This document shows, one piece after another, positions 21,868 to 33,367 of a stretch of DNA of 64,000 bases. The stretch's first letter is position 1. Every line of letters starts with the position of its first letter. The notes under the pieces were generated by a model. That model made no database searches. It saw only the letters and a list, made by a program, of their open reading frames with translations, and was not told the origin of the DNA. Both the position numbers and the translations under genes were made by a program. Source of the DNA: Hirsutella rhossiliensis (Eukaryota; Ascomycota; Sordariomycetes; Hypocreales; Ophiocordycipitaceae); assembly GCF_020360975.1 (NCBI RefSeq), contig NW_025408667.1, positions 6,386,001 through 6,450,000 of the forward strand. The letters run 5' to 3'.

Positions 21868-22926
21868 ATGGGGGATTCGACCATACAGGACACACCACCA
21901 CTACCGTGGAGCGTACTCGAGTTCACATTTTCCGACAGGAACACCGATTCAGAGCTCATAATCATGTGCAATAAGACGTGCTTTGTTGTGCACTTGGCCG
22001 CAGCTAACTTCTCCGAATCGACTAAGCTGAAAGAGAAGTATATATTTTTCTTGGATGTTGCTCGACACTTCGAGCTCGATGGCTATACCGTCGAGGACTT
22101 TTACGACTGGGCCGCTGAGCCACTTTTCCCCGTATTCCAAAGTATGCCGCCTCTGGACGAAACGCGTTTGACGCTTAACGAATACCTCTTTCCCGATACA
22201 CTCTTCTACACTCTGCGAGCCGACGCTAGAGAATTGGTCGCAGTCCCGTTGAATAACAGCCCAAGGAGAAAGACGCGGTCTCGATTCGGCGTCGCTTTGC
22301 CCAACGAGACCTGCGCGGTGTGGCCATGCTTTCACCCATCCGAAATTCGAATCTGTCCTCGGCGTCCCCCAACCTATGGCCCATCCCCATCCCAGACGCC
22401 CGACAAGGTCTCGTTAAAAGACGGAACCGTTGCATTCGTTAAGCTTGTCCGTTGCGGTGACAAGAATATTCTCATGCGGGAGCTGGACAATTATGCCAAG
22501 ATCAATGCAGCACCACTCAACGACACGCTGCCGATCTCACGTCTTAAAGGCATAGTTCGGGATGAAAGCGGCTCCGTTTTTGGTCTCCTCCTGACCTACA
22601 TCGACTGCAGCCGCGTGACGCTGGCCTGTGCTGCTCCCAAGCTAGATACACCGGCTTGCCTCCAAGAGAAATGGGTGGTACAGATTCAAGAAACGGTTCA
22701 AGAATTGCACAGCGCGGGCATAGTCTGGGGCGATGCGAAACCTGAAAATGTGCTGATCGATAGGAACAAGGACGCCTGGATAGTGGATTTTGGTGGGGGA
22801 TATACGGAAGGCTGGGTGCCCGAAAACTTGACAGGGACGGTAGAGGGCGATCTTATTGCTCTCAAAAAGATCATAGAGTTCATTATGAAACCGCAGCGGA
22901 AAGGCAACGAGACGCTGCTCAAATGA
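21868..22926 (+). CDS. Protein-kinase-like (PKL) fungal protein
   Basis: Single exon, 352 aa, starting MGDSTIQDTPPLPWSVLEFT; an in-frame ATG at 21568 exists, but the extra 100 residues do not look conserved. Residues 1-170 match no domain I know. The C-terminal half is a compact kinase fold: likely ATP-binding Lys192 (VAFVKLVR), helix-C Glu205, catalytic loop GIVWGDAKPENVLID (Asp289, Asn293) and DFG at 307-309 (IVDFGGGYTEGW). The HRD motif is replaced by VWGD, as is usual in the expanded fungal-specific kinase-like families. It ends soon after the activation segment, so it may be short of the full C-lobe. Substrate unknown. Confidence 0.8.
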   Translation: MGDSTIQDTPPLPWSVLEFTFSDRNTDSELIIMCNKTCFVVHLAAANFSESTKLKEKYIFFLDVARHFELDGYTVEDFYDWAAEPLFPVFQSMPPLDETRLTLNEYLFPDTLFYTLRADARELVAVPLNNSPRRKTRSRFGVALPNETCAVWPCFHPSEIRICPRRPPTYGPSPSQTPDKVSLKDGTVAFVKLVRCGDKNILMRELDNYAKINAAPLNDTLPISRLKGIVRDESGSVFGLLLTYIDCSRVTLACAAPKLDTPACLQEKWVVQIQETVQELHSAGIVWGDAKPENVLIDRNKDAWIVDFGGGYTEGWVPENLTGTVEGDLIALKKIIEFIMKPQRKGNETLLK

Positions 22927-23077
22927 GGATCCAACATTTCTTTATAATTGATACTAAAGACCCCCCGAATGTGTATTGTAACCCTTTTCATGGGACAAGT
23001 ATCTGCCTCTTCACCCTTCTTGATGTTGAAGAAGGCATAACCTTTCTACCGTGACATCGGGTGGGACAGCGAGGTCG

Positions 23078-23324
23078 ATGATCATATGCAGTAAGTCAGA
23101 TGTGCTTTATTCCCAAACAACTTTTTTGCTTGACCTGATCAGAAGAGGGCTTGGCAGCTGAACGAGCCCTCCGCCAAGTGGAAGCCGCTCGACAAATGGC
23201 TGAACATGAACTCGAGGCCGCCGATACCGCGGGGGCAGCGGCAGTACAAAACGAGGCGACCTTCGCATTATGCACGACGCTAGGGGTGATAGACGAAGGT
23301 GAAGATTTTGAAGATTTTGAATGA
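23078..23324 (+). pseudogene. Possible host exon remnant ending inside the hAT element
   Basis: A strong donor (GCA/GTAAGT, 23091) and acceptor (GATCAG, 23142) bracket a 52-bp intron. The downstream exon encodes a coiled-coil-like stretch (LAAERALRQVEAARQMAEHE). Before the hAT insertion it would have read TTQI-stop across the target site. It now runs 14 codons into the left hAT end and stops at 23322-23324. The upstream exon is uncertain, so the gene call is weak. Confidence 0.3.
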
Positions 23325-23866
23325 AGGATGAATCAAATGAATTGAATTTTTTGGATCTTGATTCAAAATCTTCAAGCTCCAATTTTCGCGATTCAAGTTG
23401 GGTTTGGGCCAATTCAGGCCATTCATGAATGGTTTGAAGGATCCCTAAACGAAGTGAATTTGGTGTGTACCTGAGCGATTGCAAAGATGCCTCAAAAACG
23501 CCAATAAGTAGTATATAGTTTTAAGTTATAGCCTTCTAAGAAGTCGATAATCCCGAATACTACAAAAATTAACTTACATAAATACTGATCCGCCTGTCCT
23601 AGGCAAATCGACTGAAAATAAGCACTTTCAAAGCTCTGCCGAATCCTCAAAATACGTCGGTACAACGCGTTCGAATCCGCCACTGTACACGGCTACACTC
23701 TTAGAGCCCCAATCCTCCGAAGCCTCCATTGTATCTAGACAGGGGGTTGATATCGCAGACTTATCGGCTTGGGATGCAGGAGGTTTGGGGGTAGGGGTTC
23801 AGTGGGAGCCTCGGTGGGAGGAAGAGGTTGAGGAGGATTCTCGCCTGAACACAGATTAGCATATAC

Positions 23867-26359
23867 CTACATATATAATGAGGGTATATCCATACATACC
23901 ATCTTCCAGCTTGCCCGGAATGTGGTCTGGTCTCCAAATAATACTATTGGCAAAGGCAGGATGTCATACTCCATGGCCGCCTTGATCAACGCCTGATCGA
24001 TCTTATCTTCCTGAGTATAAGCACTCCGTAAAAGTGTTAGTACTCGCACCGTATCTGCCTTCAAGGCGTGACGGCGGATACCGAATTCGTCTCTACAACC
24101 GCTGAAGAGGCGTTCCACGTCAACTTCAGAGCCAGAGACAGAGAGAAGATCACGCGCCGCCGCAGCCAAAAGTGGCCACTCGACCTTGTGTTCTTTCCAC
24201 CACTTCAGTAGGAAGTCTGGAGACTTTGCAATAGACTCGTCGAACTCTATTCGAGGAGCTGCAAGCCACCGTTCAAGCTCCGAAATAGGGATCGCCGCGC
24301 CCGTCTCCGCCTCCCTCGCCTTCTTCATTTGGATGGCTCTCCATTGCGCAATGGAGACTCCTTGAGGACGCTCAGCTGGTCTGGATTGGCTCATAGTTGA
24401 GTTTGTGGCATTCAATGCTGCTAGCTCCGGCCACTCCGTTTTGAAATACTTCTTGACTTTAGCCATAATCTCAGAGTATTGATCCGGTATCATCATTTCC
24501 AATTGGTGAGTTTTATAACGCGGATCCAGGATGTGAGCTGCGAATAGCATCATTTGATCGTCAAGCTTCTTCATATAAGTAACGTGTTTGCTTTGCCCTT
24601 CGAGAAGGCGTCTCGAATGGACATATCAAGGTCTGTAAAGTCGCCAACTCCTTCGACTACATCATCAAGGAGAGCTTCCAAATCCCAATAGATATCGAGA
24701 CTTTGTGAGATCGGCGGCATAACTTCGGAGACTTTCAGAGTGTGGTCTTTAAACGGCTTCAGAACCTTCCGCAGTTGATAGAGAGCGACAATCTCTTCTG
24801 ATAAGGGCAGGAGGCACTTGACTTGCGGGTGAGTATCAACGAACTCAGTATACTCTGCCTCAAGCTCGAGGAATTGGTCAATCATGTCGTAGGCCGAATT
24901 CCAGCGAGTGTCGACATCGTAGGTTGGCTTCCGGTAGTGCGTGCGCGGCATGCTTTTGAAGTCTTGCTCCCTAGACCCGGATCTCAACATCCAGAGATTG
25001 AGGAGGCGGATTTTGGCAATCCACTTCGACTAGAGTCTCCCGGAATGGTGTAGTTGTTGCTTTTATTCTCTTCGTCCCACTTGTCAAGCATCTTCTTGGC
25101 TTCCTTCGCTGTGCCTGCTTTGAGATCTTGCAAGACGCCCTCACAAATGAGCGAGGTAATATGAGCTAGACAGCGGATCCAACTCTTCCTGCCGTGAAAG
25201 CGCATGCGGGGCCTCCCTATTGGGCTCACCTTGTCGTCGAATTTGGTCTTGAGAGAATCGTACAAAGACTGACAGAGCGTGCCGTTATTGCCGGCGTTGT
25301 CTCCCGTAATGGCGAGAAGCTTAGGCTTGAGCCTGAGCTCCTCAAGCGTCCTCTCAACTATCTCAGCTAATTGTTTGCCAGTGTGAGATCTTTTGAGCTC
25401 AATAAACTCAATAACTTCCTCTCTCTCCTCAAACTCCGGTGTAATCCAGTGCGCAATAATGGCGAAAATGGGCACCCGATTCGGTGCTGTCCAGATATCA
25501 AGGGTGAACGAGATGGTGGCACAATTGTACTCAAGCTCAATCTTCAGCTTCTCCTGCGTTCGACAAAGTCTGTATATATATGATTGCGTAACGTTATACG
25601 ACTCCTGTACACACATGTTGTGTTGTGAGCCAAGAACATCTCTTGAAAAGCAGGAGTCTCGACAACAGAGAAGGGTTGTCGGTGTTTACAAACCACCGGC
25701 GGATAGACTCTTTGCCGTGAGTCTTGCTCTCTGCCTAGGTCGACCGCTCCATGCGTCTGCCTCTGTATAATCTCCTCCACCAATGGCGCGGCCGTATCCA
25801 TTAATTCGAGCGTGGTGAGATTCCTTCGTAATACCGTGGATTTTTAAATGGTCTCCCATGCCAGAGGTAACCCTCGGCGGTTCGATTCGAGGACCTGGAA
25901 TCTCTTCCGAAGAGTATTGGGATTTTGAAGGCACTCTATACAAGTCCACCGGAACTCTTGGAAGATCTTCGGCCCATCCTTATCCTCTGAGTAAAAGCTT
26001 CTGTCTATAGCTTCCCTCTGCATATACCAATAGACGTGGCTGTTCTTGTCTCTCTTCTTGCGAACATGCTTTTGTTTGTTGTCGGCCCACTTCTTGATAA
26101 GTCCGGCTTTCTCTGCGAGCGTCATATGACTACTGTTCAATGGCGGCTCTGGTGTATCCGCGTCGGGCATGTCATCATCTGACTCACAGTCAGGATGACC
26201 CGGGGGCGCGCAGACAATTGTATCTTCGCCAGTTGGAAGAGGAGAGGAAGGAGCCGGAGCGCTAGAATCAGCGCGCGCGCGGGATTCCGAGGTTGAATTG
26301 AGGACGTTCGATGCGGGCATAATTCTGCGTTGGCAATTTACGCCGGGTCCTTGGAGCAA
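23867..26359 (-). pseudogene. hAT transposase, frameshifted
   Basis: Reading from the N-terminus: MPASNVLNSTSE start region, acidic linker, a BED-type zinc-finger region (RWTCIECLQ ... GMGDHLKIHGI) split by a frame change near 25900, and DQPFS-like VCKHRQPFSVVETPAFQEMF. Then comes the RNase-H-like core (TISFTLDIWTAPNRVPIFAI; LLAITGDNAGNNG; YDVDTRWNSAYDMI). The C-terminal dimerisation domain is well kept (EVDVERLFSGCRDEFGIRRH). Frame changes occur near 25900, 25615, 25030 and 24590 without accumulated stops. This fits either recent inactivation or indel errors in the assembly. It is closest in layout to fungal Restless-like hATs. Confidence 0.85.
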
Positions 26360-26419
26360 AGAAATTCGCTGCGGCAGATGTTTTGTTTCAGCAGGGCCAT
26401 ACTACGTATCATGTTATAA

Positions 26420-26820
26420 TTAGCTATCCACTCGTAAGGTAATTAAATAAGGAGGGTAGATTGAGAGTAATGAAGTTTTACCTGATCTTGGCTGAAAGGC
26501 TCGAGAATGGACGCGACACAGGTAGTCGGAACGACACCAAATAAACCACAATAAAGTGTCAAGGAGTCGGGGTTGAACGGGTAGGATAGGTCGTCGGTCA
26601 GGGCGTTGATTCGGGGGCTGATCCGAAGCCGCTGTCGGAATATCGAAGCAGGAATTAGGCGAGGTCGTGGTAAAATAATGTCGTGGCAGTTGTCGCGAAG
26701 ACCGTTGCGCCACGCAGGCAAAAGGTGGATGGGCTGACGACCCTGTCTTTCCGACAGCAGTAGAATTAACAGGTGGTCAACTGAGCGGAAATAACGCGTC
26801 TGAACGCGGCTAGTTGGCAC
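26420..26820 (-). other. Unassigned open frame inside the hAT element
   Basis: A 125-codon frame (start MPTSRVQTRYFRSVDHLLIL) lies upstream of the transposase on the same strand, and a possible donor follows ...FSQDQ. It could be a 5' exon, an accessory protein or captured host sequence. I recognise no domain. Confidence 0.3.
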
Positions 26821-27903
26821 AATATATCCTTATCATGCAGATTTTTCGGGTACTTCCTGATCGGCTAATTTGTATGGACAAACAAGTAGCAGTCATATTG
26901 GGCTCGAGGAGTAGATAAGTCCCTAACAGCCTCCAAATCGCGAGCTGACTCGATTCGTGTCACTTCCAATTGTTCGCGCAGTATTGAGATGTTGAGGGAT
27001 CTGAACGCGTTTTTCGAATCAGCTTGCTGGGGGCTGTACAGCGGTATAATTATTATATTATATATCCAGAATATGGGTTGCCGAGCTTAATATGTGCTTG
27101 AAATGTAGTATTCCAACCAAAAAATGGGCTATCCATTGATTGCCTTCAAGATGATGTGGCATTTCTTGAGCAAATGTTAACGACATGTAACTATCGAGGG
27201 TTATATCATCCGAACGAGAAAATCCAGAACATTCGAGCGGCACTACATTTAAATCATGTGCATTATAAAATGGCACTGTTCATGAGCTTCATGGTGTTTT
27301 TTAATACTCCGTATAGGGTGGCAAGATTGCTGAAACGGTGGCGTATCAGGCACTGTTAGGTCGTTATACCACAATATATGGACGCCCTAACTGCCGTCCT
27401 TCGCCTCGATTTCCCCAGCGACGCCCGCCAGACGCGGGCGGCGCGGGACTAGATTTTGCCAGTGGAGTGGACGGTGGAATCCAACTGAAACACGCACAAC
27501 AGACTTTTAAATACGCAGAGCGTCATCACAAGCGCGGCCGAACTCGAAGTTACCGTGTCCGCGCGGGCAAACCCTTAATGATGGGGTCAAAGCAGCTTGT
27601 TTATTGATGTGTATGTGAGCCTGCCGAGGAAGAACAGGGAAGAGGCCCTTGGTGGGTGGCTTCGGGTATTGACCCTTTCCTCCCTGTATGTCCCTTGGCC
27701 GCGAAGCGGGGTGATAATTTTTTTTCGCCTTACGTTTCGACCATATCGCCATTCATTCACAATTTTTATGAATGAATTGAATGAAGACTCCTGATTTTTG
27801 ATTCGTCGAATTTGAAGACCTTACCCGATTCGGCTTCATTCAATTCAAGGGTCCCGAGGCCGATTCGACTTCAAAATCTTCAAATATCAGCCCTACACGA
27901 CGC

Positions 27904-28201
27904 AGATCTAGCAATCGTATCTATAACGGTGGTAGGCCGACCCTTTGAAGTTCTTCATCCCAGACGCGCGTGCGGTTGATACTAAGAGCCTGCATTACCG
28001 CCGAGCGATCTCCAGATGCCCCCCAATTTGAGCAGAAAGAACGTCGTGAATTGGAACACTTATTACTTATTAAAAGGTGCTATAGGCTACAGTTGCTCTA
28101 ACTATGCGTCGCACTGGCCGCTGCTAAATGCGCGCGTGCGCGTGCGCCGGCCCGCCCTTGTCCCGATACGTGTGACTGGCTGTCAGGGTTTTGGGCCAGA
28201 G
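27904..28201. other. Short host segment between two transposons
   Basis: Non-RIPed DNA of 298 bp. It contains a frame with a charged helix (FEQKERRELEHLLLIKRC, about 28027-28080) that may be the continuation of the gene split by the hAT insertion. A CG-alternating run lies at 28128-28160, and half of a palindromic target site at the right edge. Confidence 0.35.
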
Positions 28202-28278
28202 TACGGTGGCACATTAGCTAAGGTCCGCAAAGTGTGCCAAAACCTAAACCCACTAAATTACTATACTACTTTATTCAT
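28202..28278 (+). repeat. Left TIR of the rve-type transposon
   Basis: About 77 bp, nearly identical to the reverse complement of 58328-58404 with only a few transitions. It keeps CpA dinucleotides, so RIP faded toward the end of the element. Confidence 0.9.
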
Positions 28279-28325
28279 AAAAATTTCTTTAATTTAGATT
28301 ATACACTTAGTCTCTACTCTTTACA

Positions 28326-29704
28326 ATGCGACCAGCAAAAGACCTCGAGTATATACGAGACGTAATTCTTTCTTCTTTTTATTAAGGATATTCTAACTAG
28401 ATCATCCTCTAGCGTATAAACGAGCGCCTTATCGCCTAAGGGCATCAATCTATTAGCCTATAGACTCTTTAGCGCTAGCTTTCTACTTAAGGACTATCGC
28501 GGTAGGTTAATCTTAAGTCGTTATACGAGGATATTGCCGAAATTTATACTACTAAGGCGCTAAACTAAGAGATTCTTCGCTAAGTTAATTAAATACTTTC
28601 TATATAAGGGAGTTAGAGTATTAGCTTATAAACCCTTAAGATATCTCTTACGTCGTAGGGCCTTACCCGGCAGTAGTATACTTAAGTATTAGACTAGCTT
28701 ATTTAACGCGTATACTTTTACTTTTATACCTATAGATTTAATAACGCTTCTATCCTTTAAGATATCTAGTATTAAGATAGGCTCTAAGTATCTCCTTCTA
28801 TAATTCGATATATCCGCTAGGAGAATAGGATAAAAAGACGTTTCTATATAAGTAAAGAAAGAGAGGCTACCCTTTAAGTTATAATCGTATTCCTCGAAAA
28901 AGACTTTTAAGAGTCTTCTATAATTCGAGGCTTTAGGAGAGGCTACTTTTATTACTACGTACGATAAAAGGGAAATATCTTAGTCTCGTAAAATCGCCTC
29001 TATAATTTCTATTAGTTAATTCTCCTTAAGGAAGTTTAACGATATCGAGAAGGGAACTTTAAGTATCGTATAGACTTCTTAGTCCTAGGACTAAATTTCC
29101 TTTAGTGCCTTAATAGGTATAAGAAACTAAAGAAATTCGGGTTTTAGATATATACCTATATTAATACGTACTTACGGTATATTATTTAATTTTACGTTAG
29201 CCGATCTATAACTATGTCTTTAAGTACTCTTAAGTAGTATTTACGTACGATATAGCGGCTCGAGATACGGCTATTTTTTACTTACTTAGATTATAGCGTT
29301 AAAACGCCTCTCTAGGTAGTAGCCTAAGCAATGCTTACTTAAGCTAACCTAGCTTAAATCTTATACGAGGATAAGGTAGGGAATTAGTACTAATACCGAT
29401 AAGGGGAACGAATTAACTCTTACTATATATATAGCCTAAGTACGAGGAATATACGTATTAAAAGCTAGTAGTCTTAGTTAAGGAAAGGGGTAACTAATTA
29501 GTAGATAGTATAAACTTTTCCCCTTTTATACGGAATATATCTATACTAACTTATTCTATTAGTCTTTCTTTAACGAGCTTATAAAATATACTCTCTTTAT
29601 TAAAGATTCTCTTATTAATTAAATTATATTATATATAATTTATAGTACGATTTTATAAGACGAATTTACTAATTTTATATCCCTTTAAAATAGGTATAAG
29701 ATCT
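28326..29704 (+). pseudogene. RIPed integrase-like (rve/DDE) transposase, N-terminal part
   Basis: From ATG 28326 the frame reads MRPAKDLEYIRDVILSSFY and continues as protein-like sequence whose stops are almost all TAA/TAG at expected Gln or Trp codons. An N-terminal helix-turn-helix-like repeat region (INERLIA; VNLKSLYEDIAEIYTTKAL) is followed by an rve-like catalytic core: KLKKFGF-stop-IYTYINTYLRYII near 29110-29170, and STRNIRIKS near 29440. The first catalytic Asp appears changed to Asn (CLNRYK), as TpG-to-TpA predicts. One frameshift lies near 29555. Comparable uncharacterised integrase-core proteins occur in many fungi. The gene is interrupted by the chromovirus at 29705. Confidence 0.75.
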
Positions 29705-30127
29705 TGTGACGACCGGTGATATTCCCAAGGGATAAACCTGTCGTGGGGTTTATGTTGGCAGATACAACAGGGCGTGGTCTGAGCAATGATAAGTATGTCA
29801 CGTTGGTGATGAGTCGGAGGTCGTAGACCGTAGACTGTAACCAGGTAATCAAGTGATCGGAATCAGAGATGAGATCGTGATAGGGATCGTAATGATTGTG
29901 TTGAAAGCTAAAGAGCTATCTAGTCTAAAGGAGTGAAATGGGGCAGCTATATATACCCAACTGCCCGTCTCTGATCGCGAGGTGCTGGAGGTGATCACAG
30001 AGGTGATCACCTTGATCGATGAACGATCCGTCGAGCACCGCTCGCTTGATCGTAAGGCGATCCACCGATCACCTTTCGCATGGTCACGTGATCCTTCAGC
30101 GGTTAGTCATCCCTGGCCCGTGTCATG
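29705..30127 (-). repeat. 3' LTR of the young chromovirus, first part
   Basis: This 423-bp part continues at 33368-33413 after the MULE insertion, giving 469 bp in total. It differs from the other LTR only by four indels. Confidence 0.95.
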
Positions 30128-30190
30128 GGAGCCAATAGAGGCGCGGACCCCCGCGCCTTTAAAGTCGGCGCGGACGTCCGCGCCTGTTAT
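30128..30190 (+). repeat. Left TIR of the MULE
   Basis: Inverted partner of 33295-33357. It contains an imperfect 18-bp palindrome (30140-30157) and a perfect one, GGCGCGGACGTCCGCGCC (30167-30184). Confidence 0.93.
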
Positions 30191-30494
30191 GTAAGCCTGG
30201 CAGGCCATTTGGGCCGCCGCCAACTGCGCTCGCAGTCGGCCTCACCGATACAGCATGCTTGCTGCATACATATAGCTTCAATTAATTGCAAAGGAGGATA
30301 TCCCTTAGGGTTCGAACCCATAGCCTTCCCTATTTGGTAGATTGACGTGACGCAAAGGGCGCCGCTGTTGCGTGGCAAGGAGGGTGCGGGAAGTTCACCG
30401 CCTTAAAATTGGCCAGCTACAGTGCTACACGCCGGTGCATGTCGGTGATCTCACGATCTGCCTCACATTTTCGCATCGCCGGCATCATCACCAC

Positions 30495-32947
30495 TTATAT
30501 ATGTGAATAAAATGCCTGCTGTTCCTCTGAGTCTCTCTCGCAGTCAGCCCATATACCTGCAGTACCTCTTTCTCGTGAGAAAGGCTGCACCTGAATTTCC
30601 TCGGCCACCCGGGCATCTAATCGCTCTTCTTCTGCCTTATCCCAATCAAGGTATGCCATCATCTCTACCTTGGTCCATTGCCTCGAGCCGCAGCTCCTTG
30701 ACATTTGCTTCCAGTCGAGGCACCAGTCATATTCAGTCTTGCTGTAGCGCAATGGCAAGCCCATTGCCTTTCGGTATGCCTGGTTGGTCTTGAGACTGCC
30801 GCGAGGCTGTGCTCTATACCAAGAGTCTCTTTCCCTGACATACCTCTGATAGATGGCTCGTGGGTCATCATATAATAGATTCTCTGTAGTCTCTGTAGTC
30901 TCTGCAATTGCTGTAGAGACTGTAGAGACCGTAGTGACTGCAACTGTCATTTTCTCCATGACTGCTGCAGTCTGCGCAGTCTCTGGAACTGCTACCGTCT
31001 GTACAGTCTGTGCAGTCTGTGCAGTCCCTGCAATTGCTGCAGTCTCTGCAGTCTGTGCCGCCCGTGCCTCTGCCCGCTGCAGTATGTCGCTATAGCGTAA
31101 AGGACAATTGCGAGATGTCATGATGTGCCCTTGCTGGTGGCATTTGCTGCATGTAGGCGGCGCCTTGGCCGTAGATCTGACTCTATGGCTTCAAATGCAC
31201 TTGGCTCGCGCTGTGTGGATGACTGTGATATCCTTGATGCGGCGACAAGTTGGTCTAGTCGCCGACGAGGCTCTATGAGGACCTGACCAATCTCTTTGTT
31301 ATCCCGTCGAAGGCGCCAATGTGTATGAAAATGTTGTAGCCGGAGGGGCAGATCTTCCACTATGAGAGACTGTAATGCGTGCGCACAAGGGAGACCGCGA
31401 GACTTGGTGAAGCTGCCTGTGCAAGATGGGGTGTTTTTCTCGTTGAGGCGCTTGTGTTGCTTTGCAACCTGTCGCAAGGCTTCGTGTGATACCCAGCCAC
31501 GTACCGTGCTATATACGGTTCCAGAGAGCTCAATTGGCATCCGTATATGCTGCCTGGCTTGGTTGGCTTGTAGCTCGGCCAGTTGGTTGAGGAGAGCTTG
31601 CTTGATTGCCCTCGTTGCCTCGAAGAGGTCTAATGTTGACTTCTTAAGGTGACTCTTCAATAATGCGTGGATGCCTTCCACCCGGAAGTAGCCACATTGC
31701 CGAAGTGAGCATATTGATCGACCCAGGCCTTGACGAGCTTTTCCTTATACGGGTCCAACCAGGTTTCCGTATGTAGCTAACCTCCTTGACGTATCGTGGC
31801 ACAAAGCGCTTCTCGAGCTCTTCAACTTGTTGATCAAATGTCTCCTCATCTTTCGAGCCCACGATTGAGTGCCAATACCCAAAGAACTCAGCCCACCTCT
31901 CATCACTATTAGAGTCCTCATCGTCACGGTCGAAAGCTGGTTTGCAATAGCTAAGCACCGCCTTATTCGCATGCCAGATGCAAAGCAGAGACTTGGACGC
32001 AGGAAAGCACCGGAAATTGCGTTTATGCAGGCGAGGCAGCGATCTGTCAGGATAACCGATGGCTGGCGAATGTCATATAACTCGTATATCGATTGGAGTT
32101 GGTCCAGTGCCCAGATATAGTCATTTTCGTCTTCACCACTGAGGAAGGCAAAGGCAATACAGAATGACCGCTGACAGGCATCAACGCCGATCATATCGAG
32201 CAGTGGCATCTTATATTTGTTCGTCTTGTATGTGCAGTCTAGCAGTAGTAATTCTGGGTATGCGTTGAGGTATCCTAGAGACGCTGGGTGTGCGAATAAG
32301 ACTGCTGTGACTCGGCCATCATGATCAAGCTGTATGCGGCTCTGGAACGCCTCGTTGTCAAGCTCATTGGCAAGGGCATGCATTGTGCTCTGGCCAGCAA
32401 GGAGCTCTCGTCTGCGCTGTGCGATACAGTTATATATGTCTTGCTGTGTCGCTCCTTGGGCAGTCTGAGAGCTCTGGCGCATATATGTCCGGATATCCTT
32501 TGGTGCTATGCCAGCGCTTGAGAGGTTCCCAATAGCTGACTGGTCAGTTGAGGAGAGGGCACGATGAGCTGGATGTGCTGTAATATGCAGACTGGGCTCA
32601 TGGTTGTGGACCGACTTCTCCTCGCCTGGGCGATGCCTGACATACCAGTACGACTTATCAAGGCTCTCTTTCGCATTGATGGAAAACTGGCATCCAGTGA
32701 TACGAGCTTGTAGACCGTTGCCGATCAGCTGGCTTCTGGTCCTTGCTTGTATGAGCCCCAAGTCTACCTCCACGATCGCAGGCAAATATGACTGTGCGTC
32801 TTCCGGACCGCGGGTCTCTCGACTTGCCTGTGGTGAAGGCATAGCCTCTGGAGCCGCCCACGCATTAATTGAGGCAAGAAGAGACTCTCGCGAGTCGAAC
32901 TGGCCCTCAGGAGGAAGGCAATCGTCAGGGAATTCAGTAAGCCCCAT
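30495..32947 (-). pseudogene. MULE transposase, frameshifted
   Basis: It starts MGLTEFPDDCLPPEGQFDSR and has a FAR1-like DNA-binding region (RSQLIGNGLQARITGCQFSI ... HNHEPS). The MULE DDE core follows: LLLLDCTYKTNKYKMPLLDM with the first Asp, SVILTDRCLACINAI with the second, then CIWHANKAV in the next frame. A SWIM zinc finger (CTGSFTKSRGLPCAHAL) is near 31370-31430. A zinc-knuckle-like CSKCHQQGHIMTSRNC is near 31115-31150, and the C-terminal part has an Ala-Gln-Thr/Val-rich repeat. Frame changes near 31985, 31780, 31685 and 31150 break it. About 800 residues in total would be normal for a fungal MULE enzyme. Confidence 0.88.
30880..31065. repeat. Degenerate tandem repeat in the MULE transposase gene
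   Basis: Irregular units like GTCTCTGTA and GTCTGTGCA repeat across about 185 bp. On the coding strand they encode an Ala/Gln/Thr/Val-rich low-complexity tract. Confidence 0.75.
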
Positions 32948-33294
32948 ATTGGAATTATCTTGAAGAGCTAGCTGTAGTGCACGACAGTGAGCAGCTCTTT
33001 ATACACAAAGGAAAGGAAACTCCTGCTTTGTGGACGTGGTGCAGAACCCTTGTAACCGAGGCCGCCTGCGAGGTTTAATGCAGCCTGCGTTTGAGCTTTG
33101 GCCTCAATGGGGTCCAAGCACCACGCATGCAGGCGCTCGACCTTAATATGCGGATTATAGCATCGCTTCCGCGGACAACTACTCTGAGCGCAGATGGTAT
33201 GCTATATGAGGCTGGCTCTCTGTGCGACAGTTTGCCACATGCAATAGAAAAGGAGAGTACAGGTCAGGGCGGCCCGACTATCTTCCGCCTGGGC

Positions 33295-33357
33295 TTATAA
33301 CAGGCGCGGACGTCCGCGCCGACTTTAAAGGCGCGGGGTCCGCGCTCTATTGGCTCC
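33295..33357 (-). repeat. Right TIR of the MULE
   Basis: Inverted partner of 30128-30190, with the perfect 18-bp palindrome at 33303-33320. Confidence 0.93.
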
Positions 33358-33367
33358 CCGTGTCATG

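Larger units (their letters stand above)
23281..27895 (-). mobile_element. hAT-superfamily DNA transposon, complete ends, 4,615 bp
   Basis: A perfect 8-bp target duplication, CACGACGC, flanks the element at 23273-23280 and 27896-27903. The termini are short inverted repeats starting TAGGGGTGATAG on the left and TAGGGCTGATAT on the right, followed by GAAGATTTTGAAG-type subterminal repeats. The transposase is on the minus strand. The element is not RIPed, so it is recent or escaped. Ends and duplication intact with a broken transposase would make it mobilisable only in trans, unless the frameshifts are sequencing errors. Confidence 0.95.
30128..33357 (-). mobile_element. Mutator-like element (MULE), 3,230 bp
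   Basis: It is inserted in the 3' LTR of the young chromovirus with a 10-bp duplication, CCGTGTCATG (30118-30127, 33358-33367); 8 bp if the end is read one base further out. TIRs of at least 60 bp begin GGAGCCAATAGAG and contain GC-rich palindromes. The intact target can be read from the other LTR. The transposase is on the minus strand. It is not RIPed and is the youngest insertion in the nest. Confidence 0.95.

Noticed and set aside
30296..30345. T-loop-like GGGTTCGAACCC inside the MULE
   Set aside because: It is only a 12-bp palindrome. The upstream tRNA arms cannot be folded on either strand.
31869..32963. Plus-strand frames over the MULE transposase
   Set aside because: Complementary shadows of the transposase. 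The minus strand carries the recognisable DDE and SWIM motifs.
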